Positions 33,872 to 43,247 are shown, counted from the first letter of the stretch. The stretch is DNA of 64,000 nucleotides from Pseudomonas sp. GM41(2012) (GCF_000282315.2 NZ_AKJN02000011.1:186001-250000); one strand, 5' to 3'. Numbers and translations: made by a program. The notes: generated by a model not told the origin, from the letters alone.

Positions 33872-34579
33872 ATGAAAACCCTATTCACCTGGCGTCGCAC
33901 CCTGTTGGGCCTGGCCGCTGCCGGCATCATCGGCCAATGCCTGGCGTTCTCCTTCGGTGCGGCGCAAGACGCGGTCATCATTCCTCCCCCCACCCTCGAC
34001 GAAACCACCCAGGCCGACAGCGAAAAGGCAGTCTTTGCCGGTGGTTGCTTCTGGGGCGTCCAAGGCGTGTTCCAACATGTGAAAGGGGTGAAGAAAGCGG
34101 TCTCCGGCTACGCCGGCGGTGCAGCCAACACTGCTCAGTACGAGCGGGTCAGCAGTGGCGATACCGGTCATGCGGAATCCGTCGAAGTCACCTTCGACCC
34201 CCGTCAGGTCAGCTACGGCACCTTGCTGCAAATCTACTTCTCGGTGGCTCACAACCCGACCGAACTCAACCGTCAGGGACCTGACAGCGGCACTCAGTAT
34301 CGCTCGGCGCTTTTCCCGGAAAACAGCGAACAGCAACGTGTTGCTCAGGCCTACATCGCCCAGCTCGGCGCCGCCCATTCGTTCAACAAACCCATTGTCA
34401 CCAAGCTGGAAACCTACAACGGTTTCTACCCGGCCGAGGAGGAACATCAGGACTTTCTGACCGAGCACCCGACCTACCCCTACATCGTGATCAACGATCT
34501 GCCGAAGGTCGCGCAGCTGAAAAAGCTTTATCCGGATCGGTATCAGGAGAAACCGGTGTTGGTGAAGGCGGGTATGTGA
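33872..34579 (+). CDS. msrA: Exported methionine-(S)-sulfoxide reductase MsrA
   Basis: ATG 33872 gives 235 residues with an N-terminal signal (TLFTWRRTLLGLAAAGIIG). The MsrA core follows: AGGCFWGVQGVF (catalytic Cys59), SGYAGGAANTAQYERVSSGD, HAESVEVTFDP and EEHQDFL. It repairs the S-diastereomer of methionine sulfoxide, complementing the Tat-exported MsrB. Resolving cysteines at the C-terminus are absent in the visible sequence, so the sulfenic acid is probably reduced directly by the thioredoxin-like domain of the preceding protein. Confidence 0.92.
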   Translation: MKTLFTWRRTLLGLAAAGIIGQCLAFSFGAAQDAVIIPPPTLDETTQADSEKAVFAGGCFWGVQGVFQHVKGVKKAVSGYAGGAANTAQYERVSSGDTGHAESVEVTFDPRQVSYGTLLQIYFSVAHNPTELNRQGPDSGTQYRSALFPENSEQQRVAQAYIAQLGAAHSFNKPIVTKLETYNGFYPAEEEHQDFLTEHPTYPYIVINDLPKVAQLKKLYPDRYQEKPVLVKAGM

Positions 34580-34591
34580 ATGGCGGGTTGG

Positions 34592-34996
34592 CTATTTACG
34601 ACGTGGGCGCTCCATCGCAATGGTCGACGTTTCAAAACCCAGGCTTGAAAAGAAATCCGAAGCGCCTTCCCGGCCTGCTCGCAGAGCCCAGGTAATGTCG
34701 GTGTTCTCGCCCATGACATGTTCAACCAACGCGCGCCCGATACCTTCGCGTCGATGTTTTCCACAGACAACGACCATCGACAGATAACCGTTTGATAGGC
34801 CGTCAGTGATGCCTCGGGCAAAACCGATAATCCGGGAGTCCTTCATGGCAAGGGCTGTGCGTTGGGAGTTAGCGATCAACTGCGCAAAATGCTCAGCGGA
34901 ACCTGTGCGGTGAGCCCATCCGTTCTGTCCCAGAAAAAGGCGTACGGACTCTACTTCCGAGGGCAGTACATCGCGAACATGCAAGGCATTGTTCAT
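34592..34996 (-). CDS. GNAT-family N-acetyltransferase
   Basis: This 134-residue protein has the GNAT core: LSMVVVCGKHRREGIGRALVEH, in which RREGIGRA is the acetyl-CoA-binding Q/RxxGxG/A loop, then ITWALRAGREGASDFFSSLGF. The acceptor is unknown. Its start overlaps the stop of the diguanylate cyclase gene by 4 bases, so the two are translationally coupled. Confidence 0.87.
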   Translation of the reverse strand: MNNALHVRDVLPSEVESVRLFLGQNGWAHRTGSAEHFAQLIANSQRTALAMKDSRIIGFARGITDGLSNGYLSMVVVCGKHRREGIGRALVEHVMGENTDITWALRAGREGASDFFSSLGFETSTIAMERPRRK

Positions 34997-36006
34997 CCGG
35001 AAATCACATTCTTGCCGGCGATCTTCGACCGATACAGCGCCTGATCGGCCCTGGCCAGCAACCCGGTCTTTTGTTCTTCGTCAAAGCGCTGAACCACGCC
35101 AAAACTCATGGTCACTTGAAAGTCCCCCACTGGCAGCAGGCTTGCGAGGCCATGGCGGATACGTTCGGCGAGGGTCCGGGCGTCGGCGAGTGGTGTATTG
35201 GGGAGGATCAGGATGAACTCGTCGCCACCCCAACGCGCGAGCAGATCGCCCTCGCGTACGCAGTGCTTCACGCTATCGATCACCTGCACCAATGCTGCAT
35301 CGCCCAGCGCGTGGCCATAGTGATCGTTGATGTTCTTGAAGTCGTCGATGTCCATGGCGATCAACGACAGCGGTTGTCGAAAGCGTTGGGCGCGGTCGCA
35401 TTCCTGAGGCAGGGCTTTTTCCAGAAGATAGCGATTGGCGATTGAGGTCAGTGTGTCGGTTTCCGCCAGCTTGCGATTTTCTTCGAGTTGGATTTGCAGT
35501 TGCTGATTAACGCGAGACAACTCTCGAGTGCGTTCTTCAACGATCGCTTCAAGGGATTGGTTGCGTCGTTCAAGCGCTTCGTACAGGCGCTTCTTGTCGT
35601 CGATGCTACGGTGCGCGCCGACCATCCGCGCCACCGAGCCGTCGGCATTGCGTGCCAATACGTAGCCACGGTCTTCGATCCAGGTATAGCTGCCATCCTG
35701 CATGCGACAGCGATACTCGGCCTGATAGCCGGGGGCTCGTTGATTCAGGTAGTTGTCGAACAGCGCCATGACCTGCAGGTAATCGTCGGGGTGGATTATG
35801 TTTTCCCAGGTCAACACGTTGTTATTCAGGGAATGAGGCGGGTAGCCGAGCATCTCGTACCACCGGGGGTTGCGATAGACGAACCCTGTGTTGGCGTTCC
35901 AGTCCCAGATGCCGTCGCTGACCAGTTCCAGAATGGTGTGCAGCATGTCTTCGTTCAAATCCGACAGATTGAACTTCAACGGCTCGATTTTCGACGCTTC
36001 ACCCAT
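34993..36006 (-). CDS. PAS-GGDEF diguanylate cyclase
   Basis: This 337-residue protein has a PAS/PAC sensor (ILELVSDGIWDWNANTGFVY, about residues 17-135), a coiled-coil linker (ALERRNQSLEAIVEERTREL) and a GGDEF domain with RWGGDEFILIL (about 258-268). The inhibitory site RxxD is present as REGD, five residues before GGDEF, so feedback inhibition by c-di-GMP is expected. It makes c-di-GMP from two GTP. No membrane segment, so the PAS signal is cytoplasmic. It is coupled to the downstream GNAT gene. Confidence 0.93.
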   Translation of the reverse strand: MGEASKIEPLKFNLSDLNEDMLHTILELVSDGIWDWNANTGFVYRNPRWYEMLGYPPHSLNNNVLTWENIIHPDDYLQVMALFDNYLNQRAPGYQAEYRCRMQDGSYTWIEDRGYVLARNADGSVARMVGAHRSIDDKKRLYEALERRNQSLEAIVEERTRELSRVNQQLQIQLEENRKLAETDTLTSIANRYLLEKALPQECDRAQRFRQPLSLIAMDIDDFKNINDHYGHALGDAALVQVIDSVKHCVREGDLLARWGGDEFILILPNTPLADARTLAERIRHGLASLLPVGDFQVTMSFGVVQRFDEEQKTGLLARADQALYRSKIAGKNVISG

Positions 36007-36081
36007 CTCCGCACTCCTTGCCGCCCTGAAATCTAAGTGACCCGCCTGTCGAGGAGATTAGTCGATGGCATATTGAGCCGG

Positions 36082-36987
36082 CTAGTGCTTGCCCCATCTC
36101 TGCAAGGCAAAGTCGACGAAACTGCGCAGTTTTGGCAAACGGTAGCGATCCTGGGCATACATCAGGTTCATCGGTCGGCTCGGCGGCAAGTAATTCTGCA
36201 TCAATGCCACCAGTTTTCCGTCCTTGAGATCTTGCTCCATCAACGCATCAGGCAACACCACGATGCCCATACCGGTTCGCGCCGCTTGATGCAGTCCTGC
36301 CGAACTGTTGATCAACATCGGTCCATTGACCGCTACCGCCACTTCGCCCTCGGGACCGGTCAGGCGCCAGTGTTTTTCCACCGACTGCCAGTCATCCCCG
36401 GCCGGATAGGCAAAGGATAGACAGTCGTGGTGTTGCAGATCATCGGGTTTCTGCGGTGTGCCTTTGCGCGCCAAATACTCCGGTGATGCACACATGGTCA
36501 GGCTGTAGTCGAGGAGTGGACGGGCGATCAGGTGTGTCTCCTCGGTATTGCCCAGGCGAAACGCCACGTCGAAACCGTTTTCGAGCAGGTCCGGACGGCG
36601 ATTGGTGAGGACCACATCCAATTTGACGCGTGGACACAGCAGGGTGAATTCACTCAGGGCCGGTGCCAGTTTTTCGCTGCCGAACGTCAGCGGCGCGGTG
36701 ATGCGCAAGGTGCCACTCGGCTCGTCGAGGGCCTGCTCGGCCAACCGTTCGGAATCGGCCACCAGCCCCAGCACTTCGAGGCAACGCTGGTAATAAGCGG
36801 TGCCGAATTCCGTTAACCGCTGGCGTCGCGTCGTACGGTTGAGCAGACGTACACCCAGGCGTTGCTCCAGGGCCCGCAGGTGATTGCCGACCATGGTGGT
36901 GGACATTTCGCACTGCAAAGCGGCAGCGGTCATGCTGCCGCTTTCCACCACCCGGACGTAAACGGTCATTGCCTGGAATAAATCCAT
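36082..36987 (-). CDS. LysR-family transcriptional regulator
   Basis: This protein of about 301 residues starts MDLFQAMTVYVRVVESGSM. The helix-turn-helix (SMTAAALQCEMSTTMVGNHL, RLGVRLLNRTTRRQRLTEFG) is typical, followed by an effector-binding domain. The start at 36993 (two residues earlier) is equally possible. It diverges from the class III aminotransferase gene with about 100 bases between, and probably regulates it. Confidence 0.9.
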   Translation of the reverse strand: MDLFQAMTVYVRVVESGSMTAAALQCEMSTTMVGNHLRALEQRLGVRLLNRTTRRQRLTEFGTAYYQRCLEVLGLVADSERLAEQALDEPSGTLRITAPLTFGSEKLAPALSEFTLLCPRVKLDVVLTNRRPDLLENGFDVAFRLGNTEETHLIARPLLDYSLTMCASPEYLARKGTPQKPDDLQHHDCLSFAYPAGDDWQSVEKHWRLTGPEGEVAVAVNGPMLINSSAGLHQAARTGMGIVVLPDALMEQDLKDGKLVALMQNYLPPSRPMNLMYAQDRYRLPKLRSFVDFALQRWGKH

Positions 36988-37089
36988 TATCAAGCCCAGC
37001 TTTAAAATGATTGAAGTGTTGCAGCGTTTATCCAGTTCAGGTGGCTAACCATACTGCAAAAACACCGACTATTGATGGAGCTTGATGTC

Positions 37090-38265
37090 ATGACCGCCGC
37101 CTGCCTGATGACCACTTACCAACCCTTGGCCTTGAGTTTCACCAAGGGCCTGGGCACGCGCCTGTGGGATCAGGCCGGTCGTGAATACCTGGACGCGGTG
37201 GCGGGCGTGGCAGTGACCAACGTCGGTCACTCCCATCCGAAAATTGTCTCGGCCATCAGTGAACAGGCCGGGCTGCTGTTGCACACTTCCAACCTCTACA
37301 GTATCGATTGGCAACAGCGACTGGCGCAGAAACTGACGCAATTGGCGGGCATGGAGCGTGCCTTCTTCAACAACTCCGGCGCCGAAGCCAACGAGACCGC
37401 GCTGAAACTCGCTCGGTTATATGGCTGGCAAAAAGGCATCGAACAACCGCTGGTGGTGGTCATGGAGAACGCCTTTCACGGCCGCACTCTGGGCACCTTG
37501 TCCGCCAGTGATGGCCCGGCCGTACGCCTGGGCTTCAACGAGTTGCCGGGGGACTTTGTCAAAGTGCCATTCGGCGACCTCAAGGCGCTGGACAAGGTGC
37601 AGCAAGCCCACGGCCCGCGCATCGTGGCGATCCTGATGGAGCCGATTCAGGGTGAAAGCGGTGTCCAAATGGCCCCGCCCGGTTACCTGAAAGCCATTCG
37701 CGAACGCTGCACTCGGCACGCGTGGCTGCTGATGCTCGACGAAATCCAGACCGGCATCGGCCGCACCGGCCAGTGGTTTGCCTTTCAGCACGAAGGCATC
37801 GTTCCAGACGTCATGACCTTGGCCAAAGGCCTGGGCAACGGCATTCCCATTGGCGCCTGCCTGGCCCGGGGCAAAGCCGCCGACCTCTTTACACCCGGCA
37901 GTCACGGCAGCACCTTCGGCGGCAATCCACTTGCCTGCCGCGTGGGTTGCACCGTGCTGGAGATCATCGAAGAACAAGGGCTGCTGGAAAACGCCAAACT
38001 TCAGGGCGAACGTTTGCTCGCCAGATTGCGCATCGAATTGGCGGACGACCCGAACATCCTGGAGATTCGCGGCCAGGGTTTAATGATTGGTATCGAACTC
38101 AAACAGCCGATTCGCGACCTGACCCTGATCGCCGCGCGGGATCACGGCTTACTGATCAACGTGACACGGGGCAAGACCATTCGCTTGCTGCCGCCGCTGA
38201 CGATTGATGAGCGGGAATTGGAGATGATTGTCAGAGGGGTTTGCCGGGCAGTGAGCGCGGCCTGA
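37090..38265 (+). CDS. Class III aminotransferase, acetylornithine aminotransferase type
   Basis: This protein of 391 residues starts at ATG 37090 (GGAG nine bases upstream). Family blocks are YLDAVAGVAVTNVGHSHP, ERAFFNNSGAEANETALKLA, the Asp of MLDEIQTGIGRTG and the PLP lysine in LAKGLGNGIPIGA (Lys246), then GSHGSTFGGNPLAC. ArgD converts N-acetylglutamate semialdehyde and N-acetylornithine, and relatives act on succinylornithine, GABA or diaminobutyrate. As Pseudomonas usually also has aruC/argD elsewhere, this LysR-controlled copy may be a catabolic paralogue. Confidence 0.87.
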   Translation: MTAACLMTTYQPLALSFTKGLGTRLWDQAGREYLDAVAGVAVTNVGHSHPKIVSAISEQAGLLLHTSNLYSIDWQQRLAQKLTQLAGMERAFFNNSGAEANETALKLARLYGWQKGIEQPLVVVMENAFHGRTLGTLSASDGPAVRLGFNELPGDFVKVPFGDLKALDKVQQAHGPRIVAILMEPIQGESGVQMAPPGYLKAIRERCTRHAWLLMLDEIQTGIGRTGQWFAFQHEGIVPDVMTLAKGLGNGIPIGACLARGKAADLFTPGSHGSTFGGNPLACRVGCTVLEIIEEQGLLENAKLQGERLLARLRIELADDPNILEIRGQGLMIGIELKQPIRDLTLIAARDHGLLINVTRGKTIRLLPPLTIDERELEMIVRGVCRAVSAA

Positions 38266-38273
38266 TACTTATC

Positions 38274-38528
38274 TCAGTAGTGGTATCTACACATCACGAT
38301 GCGTATTTCACCGTCCTCGACCGCATAGACCAAGCGATGCTCGGCTGTAATTCGGCGCGACCAGCAACCGCTCAAGTTGTATTTGAGCGGTTCAGGTTTT
38401 CCAAGTCCATCGAACGGCTCGCGCTGGATTGATTTGATCAGCAGGTTGATTCGCTTGAGTCCTGCCTTATCGTTTTGTTGGAACCACAGATAGTCTTCCC
38501 AACCTTCAGGAGTGAACTCAATATTCAT
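38274..38528 (-). CDS. yoeB: YoeB/Txe-family toxin (ribosome-dependent mRNase)
   Basis: This 84-residue RelE-superfamily protein matches YoeB closely: FTPEGWEDYLWFQQNDKAGL, IKSIQREPFDGLGKPEPLKY, WSRRITAEHRLVYAV and a terminal CRYHY. The catalytic Glu, Arg, His and Tyr of YoeB are present. It cleaves mRNA in the ribosomal A site. It overlaps the antitoxin gene by 4 bases and is downstream of it. Confidence 0.95.
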   Translation of the reverse strand: MNIEFTPEGWEDYLWFQQNDKAGLKRINLLIKSIQREPFDGLGKPEPLKYNLSGCWSRRITAEHRLVYAVEDGEIRIVMCRYHY

Positions 38529-38779
38529 TCTTCGATGAGTTGCCTGGTTTTAGTTTTCCCTGTCCGCAGGTTGCCGATCGATTTGATCAGGCGTTCAGCA
38601 TTAGCAGGGGAGCGAAGTAGATAGGCTGTCTCTTCGAGGGCGTTGTATTCCGCCAGAGACATCATCACCACGGGTTCGCCTTTCTGGCGAGTGACCAACA
38701 GTGGAGCGCGATCTTCATTGACCCGATCCATGGTTTCGGCCAGATGTGCACGTGCAGTGGTGTAGTTGATGGTTTGCAT
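38525..38779 (-). CDS. yefM: YefM-family antitoxin
   Basis: ATG 38779 gives 84 residues: MQTINYTTARAHLAETMDRV, then VTRQKGEPVVMMSLAEYNAL and a charged C-terminal tail that would wrap YoeB. The N-terminal part binds the operon's operator and represses it. The longer ORF to 38833 lacks family similarity in its added residues. Confidence 0.95.
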   Translation of the reverse strand: MQTINYTTARAHLAETMDRVNEDRAPLLVTRQKGEPVVMMSLAEYNALEETAYLLRSPANAERLIKSIGNLRTGKTKTRQLIEE

Positions 38780-39036
38780 GTTGTAGTCCTCGCTCGATGC
38801 AAAGAACGTACAGAAATGAGTACAGGATGACAAGGTGGTACCTACGAGTGGTCGTTGCGCAGACGATGCATCCGCGCTTGTCCTGAGTATCGCCGAAGAT
38901 TCTTCAAGACGTTTCCGTGATCGATGTAATCCCGATCCGATTTACTCGACATCCCCCGGCACCCAAGTTTTTTGATCGTTCCCATGCTCCGAGTGGGAAT
39001 GCTCGATGGTGAAATGCACACGGCCTAGGCATCGGC

Positions 39037-39474
39037 TCAGTGTCTTACGGACGCAAACGGCCGCTCCCCCAAACTCTCCACCAAACGAACCAGATAACCG
39101 TCCGGATCCTGCACCAGAAATTCACGCTGGCCGACTTCTACCGCACCGGCGCGATACCAGACATCGGCGCAAGGACGAAACAGCGGCCATTCAACGTCGG
39201 TCAGGCGCTGGAGTATCGGCTCGACGACATCAACCGTGATCTGAAAGTTGATGCCTCGGCCAAACGGCGCTTGCAGTACGCCGGTCATCCACTGGCCTTC
39301 GGCCGGGTTGTATTGCTCCAGCATGATCTGAACGCCGTTTTGATCGAGGTAGGCAAAGCCGACTTCGGGACGTTCATAGGCGATTTGAAAACCGATCAGG
39401 GATGTCCAGAAGTGAAGGCTTTTCTTGATGTCCGTGACCATTAATTCGGGGACTAATTTGCTCCGTGCAAACAT
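39037..39474 (-). CDS. Glyoxalase/bleomycin-resistance (VOC) family protein
   Basis: ATG 39474 gives 145 residues with one VOC domain: KLVPELMVTDIKKSLHFWTS, FQIAYERPEVGFAYLDQNGV, and REFLVQDPDGYLVRLVESLG at the C-terminus. The repeated beta-alpha-beta pattern binds a metal or sequesters drugs in relatives; small VOC proteins of this kind may bind bleomycin-type compounds. Substrate unknown. Confidence 0.85.
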   Translation of the reverse strand: MFARSKLVPELMVTDIKKSLHFWTSLIGFQIAYERPEVGFAYLDQNGVQIMLEQYNPAEGQWMTGVLQAPFGRGINFQITVDVVEPILQRLTDVEWPLFRPCADVWYRAGAVEVGQREFLVQDPDGYLVRLVESLGERPFASVRH

Positions 39475-39499
39475 ACGTATCCTTGGTAAACAGTGTGAG

Positions 39500-40003
39500 T
39501 TAGTTGGCTTGTAACACGGTGTTTGCGAATGTTGTGACTTCGGTTCGATTCCTGAGCTTGAGTTTCGAACCGTCAAACCCGTCGAACAATTGCTCATGCG
39601 CGGAAAATCCACTGGAGTCTTCGCGCGTACGATAGCTGCCGGCCCAGTCGAGCAATGCAATCAACAACTCGTCAGTCTTGTCCCGCTGCGCCTCTCGCTG
39701 ACGAACATTGGCAACACATTCGTCATCGTCAACGCACAGCCAGATCAGTGCTGTCGCCCGGGGCAAGAGTTCGCTGATGATCCAGCCGTAAACGCCTTCG
39801 ATCACCCAGCGCTCTTCACTGGCCACCACCCGTGCCATGCCCAACACCTCGGCACGGGGGCGGGCGATGCTGTGTTCGTCGGACAACCAGTGAATCGAAT
39901 CGAGATCAACCCACGGCACTTGCAGGTGCTTGGCCAGTCGTTCGGCCAGCCAGCTTTTGCCGGAACCGGAGTTGCCGATGATCAGGGTTCGGGTGAGGTT
40001 CAT
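39500..40003 (-). CDS. P-loop nucleotide kinase-like protein
   Basis: This protein of about 167 residues starts at ATG 40003 (a GTG at 40012 is also possible). It has MNLTRTLIIGNSGSGKSWLA, a Walker A motif GNSGSGKS, then VDLDSIHWL and a lid-like region VRQREAQRDKTDELL. This fits the adenylate kinase/DNA topology modulation (FlaR-like) group. Substrate not known. Confidence 0.8.
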   Translation of the reverse strand: MNLTRTLIIGNSGSGKSWLAERLAKHLQVPWVDLDSIHWLSDEHSIARPRAEVLGMARVVASEERWVIEGVYGWIISELLPRATALIWLCVDDDECVANVRQREAQRDKTDELLIALLDWAGSYRTREDSSGFSAHEQLFDGFDGSKLKLRNRTEVTTFANTVLQAN

Positions 40004-40038
40004 GAGCGGCACCGATCAAATGTCGGAACGATCAGCCT

Positions 40039-41961
40039 TCAGTCGTCATTCTCAGGCGCAACCATCCGGGTCTTCGGCGAGCCGTTTGAGTTGTGCTGAT
40101 AGATCTCCTGCGGCTGTCCTTTTTCATTAAAGAACACTTGCCCGATCCCCGCCGAATTCCACAGCCGTTCACCCGCTTCAGCATGTTCCGGGACATGCGG
40201 AACAATGCGCATACGTCGACGTTTAGTCAGCCAGTTCAGTGGTGAGCGTGGCGAGTAGAGCCAGCGGTTGAGGCGGTCGAACCACTCGAGCAGTGCGGGC
40301 GGGAATTCGTTTTTGATGCCGCTGCTGGTGATCTGCCAGATGCGCGGGCCGGCCTTGCGGTGTCGGATCAGTACTTCGTAGACGAAGGAATAATGCACAT
40401 CGCCTGACAGCACCACGTAATTACCGGGTGTACGCGAGTGTCGGAAAATGTTCAGGATCACCTGGGCCGCACCGCGATGGGCCATCCAGTTTTCGGCGTC
40501 CACCAGCAGGGGATAACCGCACCAGCTGAAGACGCGCTGCACGGTTTCGATCAGTTTGACGCCGAAGATTGGCGCCGGCGAAACGATGATGGCCGAGGGG
40601 TGATCGAGGAGTTCCTGTTGCAGTTCGCTGAGTGCTTCCCAGTCCAGCAAACCCGACGGTTGCTTGAGGTTCATCTCGCTGCGCCAGCGCCGGGTGCGGG
40701 TGTCGAGCACCACGATGGCTGGGCTGGTGGGCAGCACGTAGTGCCAGTTCTGAAATCTCAGCAGATCGTCAATCAACTCGTCCTGAATGTCACTGTCGAG
40801 GTTGCGGTCATGCCCGCTGGCGCTCAATCTGCCGGCCTTCTTCAGCACCGCGCCGAACGCATCCGGGTTGTTGCCCCAGCCTTGGCACAGCATATAAGCA
40901 AGCAGTGCGTTGCCGATGATGCGCCTGGAGAACGAATGGCCGTAGGCCGTTTCCTCCCATTGCGCGGAAAGATTCCAGTCATCGGTAATATCGTGATCGT
41001 CGAAAATCATCAGGCACGGCAGGTGCGCGAGTGCTCGGGCGACACCGCCCAGACCGGCCTTGAAACCATCGATGCGTGTCTGCTCAAGCGCATAACGCTC
41101 GCGTCTTGCAGGCGTCAGCGCCGGCGGTTGCGGGGCGATCAATGTCCAGGGTGTCGGCGACCAGACCAGCAGGTACATGGCCATGACTTCGGCGAACGTC
41201 ACCAGGTGGTTGTCGGCACTGCTGCTGGTGAAAATCGGCTTACGCGCCCCACCGAAAAATCGCTCGCGCAGGGTTTCGTTGCTCTCCAGCGCCGGTAACA
41301 AATCCGCACGATGGTAATAACTGGCGGGGTGCTCGTAGAGCTTGGCGCTGTCGCTGACCACTGCGCCTTCGAGGTGCTCTTCGAACAGCCCAAGCCGCTT
41401 GATCAAGGCATGGATGGCTCGCAGCATCGGCCCCGCGACATCGTCGGCATACACCTGATCGCCGCTCATCATCAACAGCGCCGGGCGTTTGTGTGCGTCC
41501 GGCTCGGCTTCCAGCAAACGATCGACGCACAGCAAACCGTCCGGGGCTGGATGATGAGGTTTGCGGCAAGAGCCGTGCAGCAGATGATCGGCCCGTGTAC
41601 GCAGGACGAAGTTGGGGCAACGGGCGTCGCCGTACAGCAAGTGCGGGGCCCAATCGGCGATGCCTGTGCCAGCGTCGTCAATCAGCAAGTCGTATTCGAT
41701 TAACGTGTCGCAGGGCAGGGCGGTGTCCAGCGACACATCGATCAAATGAACAAAGGCCTGGGTGCCCACCGCAATGACCGTGCACTGACTCGCGTCGAGG
41801 TGGATAGCGTCGCGATCCTGCAGACGCAACGTCAGCGACAACGCCCGCGACCCCACCAGCCACATCACCAGCCGCGTGGGCTCCAGACGCCGCAACAGCG
41901 GCCCGACCAGGACAGGGGGCAGGGATTGGTGATCGTCAGGCAGCGGCAAAGACATGGACAT
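40039..41961 (-). CDS. PhoD-like metallophosphatase
   Basis: Start at about 41961, giving 640 residues without an obvious signal peptide. The central calcineurin-like metal site is MMSGDQVYADDVAGPML, IFDDHDITDDWNLS and VLSGDVHYSFVYEVL, as in the PhoD-like phosphatase group. Relatives are alkaline phosphodiesterases, but this cytoplasmic long form has no assigned substrate. Confidence 0.84.
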   Translation of the reverse strand: MSMSLPLPDDHQSLPPVLVGPLLRRLEPTRLVMWLVGSRALSLTLRLQDRDAIHLDASQCTVIAVGTQAFVHLIDVSLDTALPCDTLIEYDLLIDDAGTGIADWAPHLLYGDARCPNFVLRTRADHLLHGSCRKPHHPAPDGLLCVDRLLEAEPDAHKRPALLMMSGDQVYADDVAGPMLRAIHALIKRLGLFEEHLEGAVVSDSAKLYEHPASYYHRADLLPALESNETLRERFFGGARKPIFTSSSADNHLVTFAEVMAMYLLVWSPTPWTLIAPQPPALTPARRERYALEQTRIDGFKAGLGGVARALAHLPCLMIFDDHDITDDWNLSAQWEETAYGHSFSRRIIGNALLAYMLCQGWGNNPDAFGAVLKKAGRLSASGHDRNLDSDIQDELIDDLLRFQNWHYVLPTSPAIVVLDTRTRRWRSEMNLKQPSGLLDWEALSELQQELLDHPSAIIVSPAPIFGVKLIETVQRVFSWCGYPLLVDAENWMAHRGAAQVILNIFRHSRTPGNYVVLSGDVHYSFVYEVLIRHRKAGPRIWQITSSGIKNEFPPALLEWFDRLNRWLYSPRSPLNWLTKRRRMRIVPHVPEHAEAGERLWNSAGIGQVFFNEKGQPQEIYQHNSNGSPKTRMVAPENDD

Positions 41962-42039
41962 CCGGGTTTCTGGAACGGAGAAGCGCGCGATGATAACGCA
42001 GCTGACGTCAATGAATGGCAACGGGCGCGAATCTGACAG

Positions 42040-42303
42040 TCAAGGCAACTGCTCGCTACCCGCCGTCATTACATCGGTCTCGCCATTGGCCACGAGCCAG
42101 CGAAACAAGTCTGTCACGGACACCGTGTGGCTACGCTCGATCCAGCGCACCAGCGCCGGGCCATAGTGTTCGGTGTAGCGGCTGAGCACCAGATGGCGAC
42201 AGTCCTCTGACAGGCGCAGGGTAATTTCCCGGCAGTGCAGAGTGTCCGGGTCGTCCTTGATGACCCGTTGTTGCAGCGTCAGGCTATTGCCTTCAGAAAC
42301 CAT
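42040..42303 (-). CDS. Small hypothetical protein
   Basis: 87 residues from ATG 42303, overlapping the mlaA stop by 11 bases: MVSEGNSLTLQQRVIKDDPD then LRLSEDCRHLVLSRYTEHYG and RWIERSHTVSVTDLFRWL. Highly charged, no membrane segment. I recognise no family. Coupling to mlaA suggests co-expression. Confidence 0.65.
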   Translation of the reverse strand: MVSEGNSLTLQQRVIKDDPDTLHCREITLRLSEDCRHLVLSRYTEHYGPALVRWIERSHTVSVTDLFRWLVANGETDVMTAGSEQLP

Positions 42304-43081
42304 CGGCCGGTGCTCCTGTGCATTGATGTTTGGTTGTCTGCGCCGAGCCTTGTTTGCCATCGGCGACGTAAGCGGCACGATGCTCGGCGACCACGTTGCG
42401 TAACGCGCTGTAGTAGTCCGGCAGTTTTTGCAGGCTGTCGGTCAGCGGTAAGGCTTCTGCGCGGCCATCGACGAAGCCGCCGACCGTGCTGATAGTGGAT
42501 AACGTGTCCACGGTGTCGCTGTTGCTGCCAAACGGATCGATCACAAAACCGAGCACGCGGCCGACGGCGTCGCGGCTGTTGGAAGTGCCGAGCAAAGGCA
42601 GTTCGACGATCGGACCGTTGCCGATGCCCCACACGCCGAACGTCTGGCCAAAGTCCGCGTCGTGACGCGGGATGCCGGCCATGCCGGAGACGTCGATCAA
42701 GCCCACTACACCGACTGTGGTGTTGAGCACGAAACGCCCCAGCGTATTGGCCGAGCGCATCGGGTTGCCTTGCAGCAGGTCATTGATGAACACCTTGGGC
42801 TCGCCAAAGTTCGCCACAAAGTTATGCACACCGGTCTGGAAAAAGTCCGGCGAGTAGCGATAGCCGCGAGCGACCGGCGCCAGGGCATAGTCATCGACCA
42901 CCCGATTGAACGCGAAGACCCCGCGATTGAACGGTTCCGCCGGGTCGTACACCGAATAGGCGATGTCGGCGCAACTCACATCGGTGGACGGCGGCTGACT
43001 GCTGCAACCCGCCAACCCGGCGGCCAGCACGGCAACCGAGGTGTTGCGGGTCAGCCAGGGAGCACATTTGAAAGGCAACAT
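42293..43081 (-). CDS. mlaA: MlaA/VacJ-family outer-membrane lipoprotein
   Basis: This 262-residue lipoprotein has the signal VAVLAAGLAGC (lipid-modified Cys26). The MlaA core follows: DPAEPFNRGVFAFNRVVDDY, VHNFVANFGEPKVFINDLLQ, RFVLNTTVGVVGLIDVSG and FGQTFGVWGIGNGPIVELPL. MlaA removes misplaced phospholipids from the outer leaflet of the outer membrane and hands them to MlaC. The gene is separate from mlaFEDCB, as is usual. Confidence 0.94.
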   Translation of the reverse strand: MLPFKCAPWLTRNTSVAVLAAGLAGCSSQPPSTDVSCADIAYSVYDPAEPFNRGVFAFNRVVDDYALAPVARGYRYSPDFFQTGVHNFVANFGEPKVFINDLLQGNPMRSANTLGRFVLNTTVGVVGLIDVSGMAGIPRHDADFGQTFGVWGIGNGPIVELPLLGTSNSRDAVGRVLGFVIDPFGSNSDTVDTLSTISTVGGFVDGRAEALPLTDSLQKLPDYYSALRNVVAEHRAAYVADGKQGSAQTTKHQCTGAPADGF

Positions 43082-43247
43082 GGACGCGATTCTCGGGAGG
43101 AATTCGCCGAGATGCTGAGCCCCAAGCCTTGCGCAAAGATGTCTGGTTTATTGCGCCGCTGTCGTTTTATTGCAGGATTGAAATATATGACGCGCTGCCG
43201 TGAATGGTTTTAGATGGCGGTTCCATTCGCCCCTTAAGTGACCTTCG

